A stretch of DNA of 23,995 bases, taken from Zancudomyces culisetae (lineage: Eukaryota; Kickxellomycota; Harpellomycetes; Harpellales; Legeriomycetaceae). Position numbers and translations under genes: made by a program. The notes beneath the pieces are model-generated. The model had not been told where the DNA came from and did not search any database. It saw only the letters and a list, made by a program, of their open reading frames with translations. The DNA is taken from assembly GCA_001969505.1 (NCBI GenBank), contig LSSK01000938.1:1-23995 (forward strand). The letters are read 5' to 3'. Shown piece by piece: positions 1 through 7,914 of the stretch. Numbering within the stretch: the first letter of the stretch is position 1; the number at the start of each line of letters is the position of its first letter.

Positions 1-578
1 TTAATTCTTGCAGAATCTCCTTCACCTATCAACGATTCCAGCTTTCTTTTCAGTGATATAAATCCATCTTCTAAGATCTGGTCTTCCATATTTGCTAGTC
101 CAGTAAATGTAAACACTGGTCCCACCTGTCTTCTACGCATTCTATTGAATGCTTCGTTTGTTGTGGTAAAAAGGTTTGGCGGTAATAGCCCAAACTTTTC
201 ATACTCCATCGATTTGGGATGTTTGTATGTGGCTAAAATCTGCTTGGCATCAGACATAGTTGTGATGGAAACAAATTTTGGCCCCAACCTGACTGTTGGT
301 CCATATTTCTTGTGATATTCTGCCAACGCAAAGTAGATTTTTCCTTGTGCAACCTTTAAGTTAAATGGAAGATTTGTGAATCTAGCCCACCATGGACCTG
401 GAATGTGTTTTAGTGGATCAAAAAGAAACGCAACAAGTACTTTCAAAGCGATGTATGTGGCCAACACACTAGCTATTATACGCCTGTCGGAAAAATACTC
501 TACCAACTTTTGATAGTCGATACTTTTGAGTAGCTGGAGTATTTGACTCCCTTCAACCATTTTACTCAAACTCGGCAT
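1..578 (-). CDS. Cytochrome P450, N-terminal part (left copy, cut by window edge)
   Basis: Membrane-anchored fungal cytochrome P450 (haem monooxygenase). The first 192 codons are visible and the gene runs off the left edge, so the I-helix, ExxR and haem-Cys motifs are outside the window. The ATG is at 578-576. Residues about 34-55 form a hydrophobic anchor, followed by the proline hinge HIPGPWWARF near residues 58-67, which is typical of the start of microsomal P450s. Later come KYGPTVRLGP and NRMRRRQVGPVF, the latter resembling the helix-C region. It is nearly identical to the right-hand copy at 23280: three amino-acid differences were seen (Pro2, Ser37 and Leu39 here against Ser, Gly and Ser there) and one silent change in the rest. 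The substrate and CYP family cannot be told from this portion. Confidence 0.88.
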   Translation of the reverse strand, partial: MPSLSKMVEGSQILQLLKSIDYQKLVEYFSDRRIIASVLATYIALKVLVAFLFDPLKHIPGPWWARFTNLPFNLKVAQGKIYFALAEYHKKYGPTVRLGPKFVSITTMSDAKQILATYKHPKSMEYEKFGLLPPNLFTTTNEAFNRMRRRQVGPVFTFTGLANMEDQILEDGFISLKRKLESLIGEGDSARI

Positions 579-770
579 ATTCAGTTTTTCCCCTATTCTA
601 TCTCCCTTTCAGTATTTATTAATGAGTTGGTAAGTTTATTCAAATGTTTTCTCTATCTTTCAATTAAAACTAAGTTTTCGGGTTAGAATGTATTTAAAAT
701 TTAGCCAAAAACAATGTTGCGATGCAGACGATTTGAAAAGTAAAAGATGGATGAGATGGGACCCTTTACA

Positions 771-776
771 TTTATA
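771..776 (-). promoter_or_regulatory. TATA-like box of left P450
   Basis: In gene sense this reads TATAAA within gctataaatg, about 195 bases upstream of the ATG at 578. The surrounding block, about 610-805, is conserved in the right-hand copy. The assignment rests on sequence and position only. Confidence 0.45.
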
Positions 777-838
777 GCTGTGTAAAGACAAGTATACAAT
801 CATCGTTTTAGGCTTTGGTGCCTAAACATAACAATATT

Positions 839-844
839 CACGTG
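839..844. promoter_or_regulatory. Palindromic CACGTG (E-box) in left P450 promoter
   Basis: A perfect CACGTG palindrome lies in an island, cacgtggatattc, that is kept in both P450 promoters although the bases between it and the TATA region have drifted. CACGTG is the core site of bHLH and some bZIP regulators in fungi. That it is a shared regulatory site is an inference from this local conservation. Confidence 0.4.
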
Positions 845-1141
845 GATATTCCCGACGAGGGAAAAATGTCGGAGTTATTTTCTAATTTCCGTCATATGTT
901 TCACTTTTTTGCTTTATAGTGCTTTGAAAAATATCAGGGGATGAAGTTGTCAACGTGACCATACTTTTTCATATGTTTCTGCTCTGTACTACTCAGAAAA
1001 TGGTAACAATTCAATGTTTTTTCAAATTTGAAATGCTTGGAATCAGAGAAAATATTAGTGCATAACAAGTGAAGAACAAAACAAACACAAAAGCTAGAGC
1101 AGGTGAAGTAGTAAAAGACAGGTCAGAGTGTAGTAAAAGCA

Positions 1142-1169
1142 ACTCTAATAACCTAGGCGATATTAGAGT
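1142..1169. repeat. Hairpin: 9-bp perfect arms, 10-base loop
   Basis: actctaata (1142-1150) and tattagagt (1161-1169) are exact reverse complements separated by acctaggcga. No T-run follows that would suggest an RNA polymerase III or bacterial-type terminator. Its role is unknown and it may be chance in AT-rich DNA. Confidence 0.4.
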
Positions 1170-1331
1170 CAAGATGGTGATTAGGGGATGCTCAATATTT
1201 CCTCCACAACTGCCATCACTATTAGGCTTTTATCGTTGTAGGTGTTTCATCAGGCATGTGATTTAACTATTTCATTACGCTACTACTCAAGCCAGCAAAA
1301 ACCAAGCTTGGATTGCGTTATTTCAACCTGA

Positions 1332-1520
1332 TTTTACTCTTTCAGTTCAGTTATAGATGCAACGCTCATAGGCAGTTTTTTTTCGCTAGAAATGAGCACA
1401 CAATTCTCAGTTCGATTTCTTGCTCCAAAAATGAGTAGTCAATCCCCATATCCTGCCGACCTTTTCCAGCGTCTCATCTACCGCTCCCTTCGTTCCGTCA
1501 ACACTGCTCATGCTTGCTAG
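1332..1520 (+). other. Possible small or spliced ORF (unrecognised)
   Basis: The frame is open from 1332 to a TAG at 1518-1520, with in-frame ATGs at 1392 and 1431. From 1392 it would encode 42 residues, including the coding-looking stretch PYPADLFQRLIYRSLRSVN. The base composition is less AT-rich than its surroundings. A candidate splice acceptor (tactctttcag) lies at about 1344, so this could be the last exon of a small gene. I do not recognise the protein, and a non-coding explanation is quite possible. Confidence 0.2.
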
Positions 1521-1902
1521 CTAGCAAAGCAGACATGCTTGGCCTGCTTGCGTGGCCAGATGTACACACATTTCGAATTTCTTACTCGGCCATTCAACAA
1601 ATGCATATCATGGTGATGAAGATGTCATAATAGTAAATAAACAAAGTACAATCACAAAATAATTATAAACAATCTTTATTTCAGTATAACAAAATAAAAA
1701 CTATCTGCTGACTAAAAGTCGCAAAACAAACAGCACATGGTAAAGGTGGCCAATTCCAAATTAAAAAGGCAATCCTCAACTAAAACATAAACACAGCCCA
1801 TGTCATTTATTGCAAATAAATGTTGTAGCCCATAAAGATATCACAGTCTTAATCGCGTTAGATAATCCGTCCAAGGATACACCCGTCTAAGTAGCTGCAT
1901 GA

Positions 1903-1980
1903 TTACTTGGATCTGGATCTCATCTTTCTTCTCTTACGCTTGAGTCTTCTGACTCTCTTCTTTTTCCATTTGTCTCTCAT
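1903..1980 (-). CDS. RPL41: 60S ribosomal protein eL41 (25 aa)
   Basis: eL41 is the smallest eukaryotic ribosomal protein, a single basic helix that sits at the interface of the two ribosomal subunits. The frame begins ATG-AGA-GAC-AAA-TGG and ends in TAA at 1905-1903, giving 25 residues. It opens MRDKWKKKR, has a central run RRLKRKRRK, and ends MRSRSK. Length, composition and the MRxKWxKKRxRRLKRKRRKxRxRSK pattern match the family along its whole length. No intron interrupts the coding part. The start lies in an A-rich context (ccgaaaATG, A at -3). It is on the minus strand, with its own promoter presumably between 1981 and about 2400. Because it is so short, it is easily missed by gene finders. 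Confidence 0.93.
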   Translation of the reverse strand: MRDKWKKKRVRRLKRKRRKMRSRSK

Positions 1981-3485
1981 TTTCGGTTAATTCCTTTGTT
2001 TTCGAAAGAGCCCTAATTAAATATAAGATATACACCGGGTTAGATTTTGAATCCTTAAAAATACAGTCTGAATTAGCATACTTCCACACCAAATCCGAAA
2101 AACATCGAATCGAAATCAATATTAAATAAATTGCTTTTACTTGCCTTTAGGATACAATTTCAAAAAGTACTGAAAAGAAAGGATTCGATTTAATTTTGTT
2201 TTTATATTCAATCTTTTTTTTATTCTATAAATTAAAATTTTTTCCCTTCTCTGCGGCCTCTCAATCTACGATATAAAACTCGGACTAATTATTTTACTCG
2301 ATGATGATTGGAAAGAAAAGTCTCAATAAAAACCCAGAAAATCCAACCAGACTTTTTCTGTTAATTTTTCACGCAATCCAACTGATGTGTTTGAGTGAAC
2401 AAAAGCTCGCTATTACGAGAAAATGAAAGGCTGAACCAACACATCTGCTAACCAGCAGCCACTTTCTGTTTATTTTAAAAAAAAGGATCTTCAGGCAACT
2501 AGAATGGGCTGTCTCCATTACTTTTTTTTTCATGCAACCCTTTTTGTTTTGGATAAAGTGGTCAATTTCCAAGACACCACGTGGTAACTAAACCATCAAT
2601 TTTTATGACTAATGCTGAGGAATAGTAGTAGACTAAAAGAGCAGCTCCGTTTTGGCATTTCAGATACTACCAACATACAAATGGTGTTTGGTTGTGCATA
2701 TATACACTAGTTTTAATTGTTTGCAATAATATTTATCTGCGTAGATATAATTTCTTGATAAAGACAAGCGTCGTATGTACACTGTACCTGTTCTTTTTAA
2801 TTTTGAGAATGGCAAATAAATGCGTGCAGGCAGACCGAAAAGGTGCAGCATTTCTTCAAAGTTCTTTCGCTTCATATCTTTACAATAAAAAAAAGCTCTG
2901 TAAGCATACAAGTACTGGCTTCCAAATTGAATTACTAGAGCTGGTAAAATGTGCTGTTGCATCGAAAAAAAGAGGTACAACCATACCACTTTAGAAAAAA
3001 TTTATCATTACAGGAGTGCTTATAAAATATCATGTTGAAATACTAGTGTTTCATTATTCTCTTTCTATAGATATTTCTACTACAAAACAAAAAAAATGGT
3101 GTTCAAAGCCAAAGCCAAAGCCAACTTCTGATTTCAGAATCAGGCCACTTACTCTGTTGATTTTTGATAAAAAAAATTTTCAAAAAAAATTCGCCAATTA
3201 AACCGATAATGGGTCTGCACATTCTAAATCATCCTATGCTAAAGGCAAGTGAGCGAGTCTTGTGTTGGTGTGAATGCAAATCAATGAGCGCATTTTTCAG
3301 AAGCTGATAAAGGGAAGTGGGCTAAATTAAAGTTTTGCTTGAAAAAAATGCATGGGTTGAATGGATTGAAATAACCAAAAAAATCCTTAGATAGTCACAA
3401 TATATCACTTGAACTTTGTGACAAAAAAAGATACAAACAGTAGGCATTAATGAAATTGGAATGGGAAGGGGCAGGACCAAATTAG
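1981..3485. other. AT-rich intergenic region between eL41 and PPR gene
   Basis: The two genes diverge, so both promoters should lie here. Overlapping short ORFs occur on both strands around 2660-2994. They are low-complexity AT-rich translations (Lys, Tyr, Leu, Phe) with no family resemblance, and I treat them as chance. No tRNA, repeat family or transposon was seen. Confidence 0.45.
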
Positions 3486-5456
3486 ATGATGAATCTAGAG
3501 AAAGAAGCAACTAAGGCGAATCCCCAAAATATATTTCGAATTAATGATAGGTATGGATTCAAGACTGCAGTGCTGGTTTTTGCGGTAGAGCAGAAAAATC
3601 TGCTATTTAATAGAGTGCGGACTGCTTTACCGAAAAATCTGCCGATCTTTCCAATAACATTTTTCGTAGTATGGGGAAAATCAATCTCCCTAATTGTTTC
3701 CAATTCACCACAGCAGAAAGAGAGTAAGGAAAACAGAACCATAAATTTGGATAATAGGAATTATGCGTTGAGGGAAATATTCAAAGCAAAGATCAAGAAA
3801 AAAAACGAAAGAAGAAATGCAGAGACAAGGGCCAGAAATCTGACAGAACAACGATTTTACTCGAGCTTTAGCATTACAAGGCAACAAAATTACCAAGAAC
3901 AGGAACGAGAACAGGAACAGGAACAGGAACAGGAACAGGAACAGGAACAGGAACAGGAACAAGCAAAGGAAAAAGAGACGGAACGAAAACAATCATCACA
4001 AACAGCAAGCATCAGGACACGAGAAGGTAAAATTGGCAAAATGGATGCCTATCTTTATCAACACAAAGATCAGGGAGCCTTCCAGCAGATGCAACGGACG
4101 ATCAACGACATTTTGAAAAGAGGAGATTCCAGGCTGCTTATCGAAATTTGTCACAAGATAAAGGATCAGAATGGATTCCTATTGGATCCTAGAATTTTTG
4201 AATTAATCTTAGTAAGTTTAAGAGTTTTCTTCTTAAATGATTTGTCGATAAGCATATGGAATCACCAAAGGCGACAAGAGAATTACCGATCCACAGTTAG
4301 AATTGAAAGAGAAATAATCCGTGCGTACATTAAGGTTAACAAGATTAAAGAGGCGATTAAGGAGTTTTCAATAGCTAAAAGACTGTTTGGGGATAACGTA
4401 GAAGATCTATACTCTTTGACTGCGTGTATGACAACATGTTTAATTAAAGCTAAATGTACTGATTTGGCACAAATGATTGCAGAGGACTACTTCGAAAATT
4501 TGACTATAAAGAAAGGCAGCAAAGAAATAGATTTAAAAAAGTTAAGTGTTTTTGTAAAATGGGTCATGGAGAAAAAGAACGTCTCTTACGCTGAATACTT
4601 GGTAAATTTTATGGAAAACAGACTGAAACTTCAGCCAGAGTTCCATCCTTACGTATATATCGTTAAGTATTATGCACAGGCGGGAGATTTTGGAATGTTG
4701 AATAAGAAGTTGCATGAAATGAAAACGAAAAGCGTGCGTATTAATGAAATAATTGCAAGTTCTATTTTACACGGGATTGGGCATTGCAGGGATGATACCT
4801 CTTTCCATTTGTTTCTTATGTTTATTATCGACAACAAGAAGCACATACAGCTAGATATGCCCCTGGTAAAATGTATATTTGACTGTGCACGACGAATTGG
4901 ACACATAGACTATGCATTAAAATGGTACCGAGCTCTCCGAAAAATCACATTTTCCGACTTTGACTATGAAAAACACTTAAAATACGAACCTCCTACGTTT
5001 TTGTTGGATGAAAAGCGCCTCATAATGGCTATCCATGAGAACGACTCCGAGTCAATTGTCACTAACACAAACCCCAAGGATTCCAAACTCCCTGATCCCG
5101 AAATATTTCTAACTCAGTTTCAGAGACGTGGTGATATTGGACTAACCCCTCATTTCCCCGCCTTCATTGCTCGAACCATTTCTACTTTTTATCATCTCTG
5201 CGATCAAAAATCCATTCAACCCTTGCTTTCAGATGTTTGGAGCGAACTTGTACATTTACAAAATCTATTCCCCTCTTTTAGGGTTGACAACTCCTACTAC
5301 TTTATTTACTGCATCTCCCTTTCTGACTTGAATGCATTGCATTTACACTTTAATTCTGTTGTCGAGCTGATGAACTGTCACTCTGTCTTCTTTACTGGTC
5401 GTCAGAAAAAGGCTCTCTACAAACGTTTGAAAAGACAACAACAGGAACAGCAGTAA
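3486..5456 (+). CDS. PPR-repeat protein, probably mitochondrial
   Basis: The open frame is 656 codons long. The C-terminal two thirds are helical, with PPR-like pairs near residues 270-305 (IIRAYIKVNKIKEAIKEF), 386-420 (PYVYIVKYYAQAGDFGMLNK then LHEMKTKSVRIN) and 456-490 (IFDCARRIGHIDYALKWYRAL). PPR proteins bind RNA sequence-specifically, in fungi usually mitochondrial transcripts. RFYSSFS at about 123-129 resembles a mitochondrial presequence end, but it sits far from the first Met. Residues 142-157 are a pure Glu-Gln repeat encoded by a hexanucleotide tandem. The N-terminus is uncertain. The first 90 residues look poorly coding, and an intron-like 3' end (ccctaattg...caccacag) occurs near 3690-3714, so a short intron or a downstream start is possible. 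The C-terminus after about 490 carries no motif I can name. Confidence 0.75.
   Translation: MMNLEKEATKANPQNIFRINDRYGFKTAVLVFAVEQKNLLFNRVRTALPKNLPIFPITFFVVWGKSISLIVSNSPQQKESKENRTINLDNRNYALREIFKAKIKKKNERRNAETRARNLTEQRFYSSFSITRQQNYQEQEREQEQEQEQEQEQEQEQEQAKEKETERKQSSQTASIRTREGKIGKMDAYLYQHKDQGAFQQMQRTINDILKRGDSRLLIEICHKIKDQNGFLLDPRIFELILVSLRVFFLNDLSISIWNHQRRQENYRSTVRIEREIIRAYIKVNKIKEAIKEFSIAKRLFGDNVEDLYSLTACMTTCLIKAKCTDLAQMIAEDYFENLTIKKGSKEIDLKKLSVFVKWVMEKKNVSYAEYLVNFMENRLKLQPEFHPYVYIVKYYAQAGDFGMLNKKLHEMKTKSVRINEIIASSILHGIGHCRDDTSFHLFLMFIIDNKKHIQLDMPLVKCIFDCARRIGHIDYALKWYRALRKITFSDFDYEKHLKYEPPTFLLDEKRLIMAIHENDSESIVTNTNPKDSKLPDPEIFLTQFQRRGDIGLTPHFPAFIARTISTFYHLCDQKSIQPLLSDVWSELVHLQNLFPSFRVDNSYYFIYCISLSDLNALHLHFNSVVELMNCHSVFFTGRQKKALYKRLKRQQQEQQ
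3909..3956 (+). repeat. (GAACAG)8 coding microsatellite
   Basis: Eight perfect in-frame copies of GAACAG encode (Glu-Gln)8. They are followed by a degenerate copy, GAACAA, and preceded by related GAACGA/GAACAG units from about 3897. Because the unit is a multiple of three, copy-number change leaves the frame intact. Confidence 0.95.
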
Positions 5457-5793
5457 TATACATTGTTAAAACGGGTTATGCATCTACATTTTCCATTTCC
5501 ATTTCCATATCCATCTCTCTTTCATCTCGTATTATATTTTTATTTTGTTTTCGTCTATATTTATATCTATTTGTTGCTTCAAACTAGAAATCAAAGCTTG
5601 TACACTAATAAAAAAGGAAAACTCAAAACAACAACTCTAACGCTAAGCAGGTATGGGCCCTACACGAACTCACTGCTCACCCACTACCTCCCCCTCCCCC
5701 TTCCCCCACAGCATTATATACTTTTGTGTGAATTCATTTTTGAAATATCTACATACATCTATTGGGCATGTCACTTAATTTGTAGCCCTAGAT
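5457..5793. other. Convergent 3' intergenic region
   Basis: This lies between the stop codons of the PPR gene and Mia40, which converge. It contains pyrimidine-rich runs (ccattt-type hexamers at about 5488-5518, and ccctccccc at about 5688-5706). It probably holds both 3' UTRs. No separate gene was seen. Confidence 0.5.
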
Positions 5794-6168
5794 CTATTTG
5801 GTCTCATCCAAACTGCTTTCTTTTTCAATCTTTTCATCGAGTACCTCTTGTTCTTGTAGCTCCTGATTATCTTCCTTCTGTTGGTCTTCATCAGATTCTT
5901 CATCATTGAGTTGAGAAGAATACTCTTCAGGGTGTGCCCTGAAGCAATCCTGCATGGCCTGAAATGCATCTATACATTCCATACCCTTTGGCTCACCAGT
6001 TGAGTATACAAAGCATGAGAATGCTGCCTTAAACTCTTCACCGCAGGTTCCGTGCGCCATACCCCCCAGGCACGGGCAATCCCAATTGATTTCGCCAGTT
6101 TCTTCATTAAAAGCCGAGACTTCCTCCTGCTCTCTGCTTTCGTTTGTAGCTGACATCTCAATTTCCAT
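5794..6168 (-). CDS. MIA40: Mia40/CHCHD4 disulfide relay oxidoreductase, short soluble form
   Basis: This is the intermembrane-space import receptor that oxidises incoming CX3C and CX9C proteins and passes electrons to Erv1. The protein is 124 residues. The redox motif Cys31-Pro-Cys33 sits in [10 protein letters not shown]. It is followed by twin CX9C pairs, Cys42/Cys52 (GEEFKAAFS between) and Cys65/Cys75 (IDAFQAMQD between), and by an acidic Glu/Asp/Gln-rich tail to the end. I start at the ATG at 6168-6166, because the upstream in-frame codon at 6177 is TTG; an ATG five codons in is the alternative. There is no N-terminal presequence or transmembrane anchor as in the yeast enzyme. It resembles the short animal and plant form, which is imported by the relay itself. 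No convincing upstream exon was found. Confidence 0.93.
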   Translation of the reverse strand: MEIEMSATNESREQEEVSAFNEETGEINWDCPCLGGMAHGTCGEEFKAAFSCFVYSTGEPKGMECIDAFQAMQDCFRAHPEEYSSQLNDEESDEDQQKEDNQELQEQEVLDEKIEKESSLDETK

Positions 6169-6579
6169 CGTATGCAAATGATGATATTGTTATTTTTTTT
6201 TCCTTCTGGTGTCTTGAACACTCTTGTTTCACGCAAAAAAAAAAAGCCTAGTAAAACAGTTCAAAGCTAGAAACAGCTTGTTTTATCTTATTTTTCTCTC
6301 CTACCAAAGTATGAATGTATAGGAAAAAAGCCAAGTTGACAATGATTACTAATCTACTTTGATTTGAAGCCAAACTTTTTGATCTCTGGGCTTTTCAGAG
6401 CATGAGTTAAAAAAATTTTTTCCTTTTATTTCTTTGCGGGTTTTTTTTCTAGATTTTTCTTGAGTAATCTCTGAAATTTAGCCAATAGGAAAGAAGGGAA
6501 TAAACTGAAGGAATTGACACAAAGAGTCTAAAGCTCAAAATAGTATATTGAAAACCCAAAAACACTAACGAAAAGCAAA
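6169..6579. other. Short intergenic region upstream of Mia40
   Basis: Mia40 and the DUF4272-like gene are in tandem on the minus strand. This 411-base stretch must hold the Mia40 promoter and the neighbour's 3' UTR. It is rich in A and T runs, for example at 6234-6244. No gene or clear box was seen. Confidence 0.45.
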
Positions 6580-7914
6580 CTAGGGTGACCACAACACGTT
6601 CAATGGATTTATGGACCCAATCTTAATCATTTTGCTCTCATCCCAGCTACCCAACTTCTTTGTGGCATAAGCAAGGGCCATCATTCTGGCTTCTGCTATA
6701 TCCATCAGGGAATTGTGCTCTCTTCCATCCAAGCTTTTATACTTGACAAACATCGTCTCATCGATTGCTGAATCATCCGCGTCTGTTGGTTCAACAACCA
6801 CAGCAAAATCCTCGATAAACTTATTAGAGTTTTCCAATAGACCCAACTCAACACCCCGCTTAGTAGCGAGCTCCAAAACCATGTCGCTATCCCTAACCAT
6901 TTTTTTCAACGCATGCGGAACTCTTCGGTTTTCTAGCTCCTCAGTATTCTCTTTGTTTTCTTCCTTAAGATCAATAACTGTCTGCATCCTTGCCCTCCAA
7001 TACCATGCTTCTGCTAAATCAATTTCCCTTTGCAACACTGAGTCTTGAATCGTATGCGTACTTTCTGTGGACAGGTACGAGTTAATAAATTTGTCTATTG
7101 TGCGGTAATCGCCTGGAAGTATTCCTGTGCTCTGAAATAGTTTTGTTCGGTTAAAACTAGAGTAGTATGGAGGTATCTCGTCCATTTTCCCCAGCAGCCA
7201 AGCAAATACACCTATTTATTTACCATTATTTTTTACAGCTCCGTTCCAAATTTTGTTTACAGTTCTTATCTTGAAATATTTCCAAAAAAGGCCTAAATAC
7301 ACGACCAACAAAGTATTAGTATTAATACCTAGCGATTCCCAGTGTTTTCCATAGTCGAAATCATCATATTCCCAAGCACCAAAATCCTTTTTCAACATAT
7401 CCCTTTCCTATTTTTCCATTTATTTTCATAAATTTGTTATTTTGTTGTAGCATATAACAACATTGAAGGTAACATATAATTGAAGGTTTAGTCATACCTT
7501 TTCTGTAAAAGAATCGTTTAAGCCACCATTGAGGGCTGTTTCGGATATCTTTTGAACCGCTATACCTCGCCTTTCTGCATCTACAATAATATTACAATGT
7601 TGATTTTTATTTTTCTACTCCAAGTTGGCATAGTTTACTATATCGCACCCCCTCCCTTTTTGACCATTCTACTTTAACATATACGCAATAGTTATTAAAT
7701 AAAATTTATTACCATTAATCGTTCCACCCGTTTTCTTGATATCAATCTTACTTGCCGTTTCCAACCCCCATCTTGCCAATACTAACTGCAGGCAACTTGC
7801 TCTAAGTGCAAGCTCAAAGTCTGGTATCAAATTATGATTGGAGACTGTGTACCTTCTGGATAATACACTGCCAAATTTTGCTAAGCGAGCTATCCCGACA
7901 AATCTGGTGAGCAT
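6580..7914 (-). CDS. DUF4272-like protein with mitochondrial-type presequence, 4 exons
   Basis: Exons on the minus strand are 7914-7713, 7580-7498, 7407-7329 and 7211-6580. The introns are 132, 90 and 117 bases, all GT...TAG, and joining them gives 331 residues in one frame. The first ATG (7914) begins MLTRFVGIARLAKF followed by LSRRYTVS, an Arg-rich amphipathic start typical of a mitochondrial presequence. Across exons 2-4 the spliced product runs EKERDMLKKDFGAWEY, then HWESLGVFAWLLGKMDEIPPY. This resembles the DUF4272 pattern (a WRxEALxVLLWALG..DELP-type block). Later REIDLAEAWYWRAR and ALAYATKKLGSWDES recall other blocks of that family. The resemblance is from memory of the family, whose function is not known to me. 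The splice model is strongly supported by phase agreement at three junctions. Confidence 0.78.

Larger units (their letters stand above)
1..868. repeat. Left arm of large inverted repeat (P450 5' half plus promoter)
   Basis: The reverse complement of 1-578 aligns without gaps to 23280-23857, so base i pairs with base 23858-i. The homology continues through the promoter to about 852 (partner about 23018), fades with small indels, and is gone by about 868. It probably continues to the left of the window, because the right copy goes on. Across the 578 coding bases I count 8 mismatches, 7 of them in the first 120 bases. Confidence 0.9.
869..1902. other. Intergenic, no firm gene
   Basis: This stretch separates the P450 promoter from the 3' end of eL41. 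It holds a 9-bp hairpin at 1142-1169 and a short open stretch at 1332-1520, each described separately. No tRNA cloverleaf, transposon or recognisable protein was seen. The part next to 1903 is probably the eL41 3' UTR. Confidence 0.5.

Noticed and set aside
1600-1640. ggtgatgaagatg, similar to a C-box of a C/D snoRNA
   Set aside because: No matching D-box (CTGA) at suitable spacing and no terminal stem were found.
2660-2994. Two overlapping ORFs of about 100 codons on opposite strands
   Set aside because: Both are AT-rich, without motifs and mutually antisense; there is no reason to prefer either.
3705-3992. Minus-strand ORF with a long Leu-Phe repeat resembling a membrane protein
   Set aside because: It is the antisense reading of the GAACAG hexamer tract of the PPR gene; the hydrophobic pattern follows from the repeat alone.
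5463-5909. 148-codon plus-strand ORF after the PPR stop
   Set aside because: It overlaps the Mia40 coding region antisense, has low-complexity Tyr/Leu/Pro-rich content, and lacks a good start.
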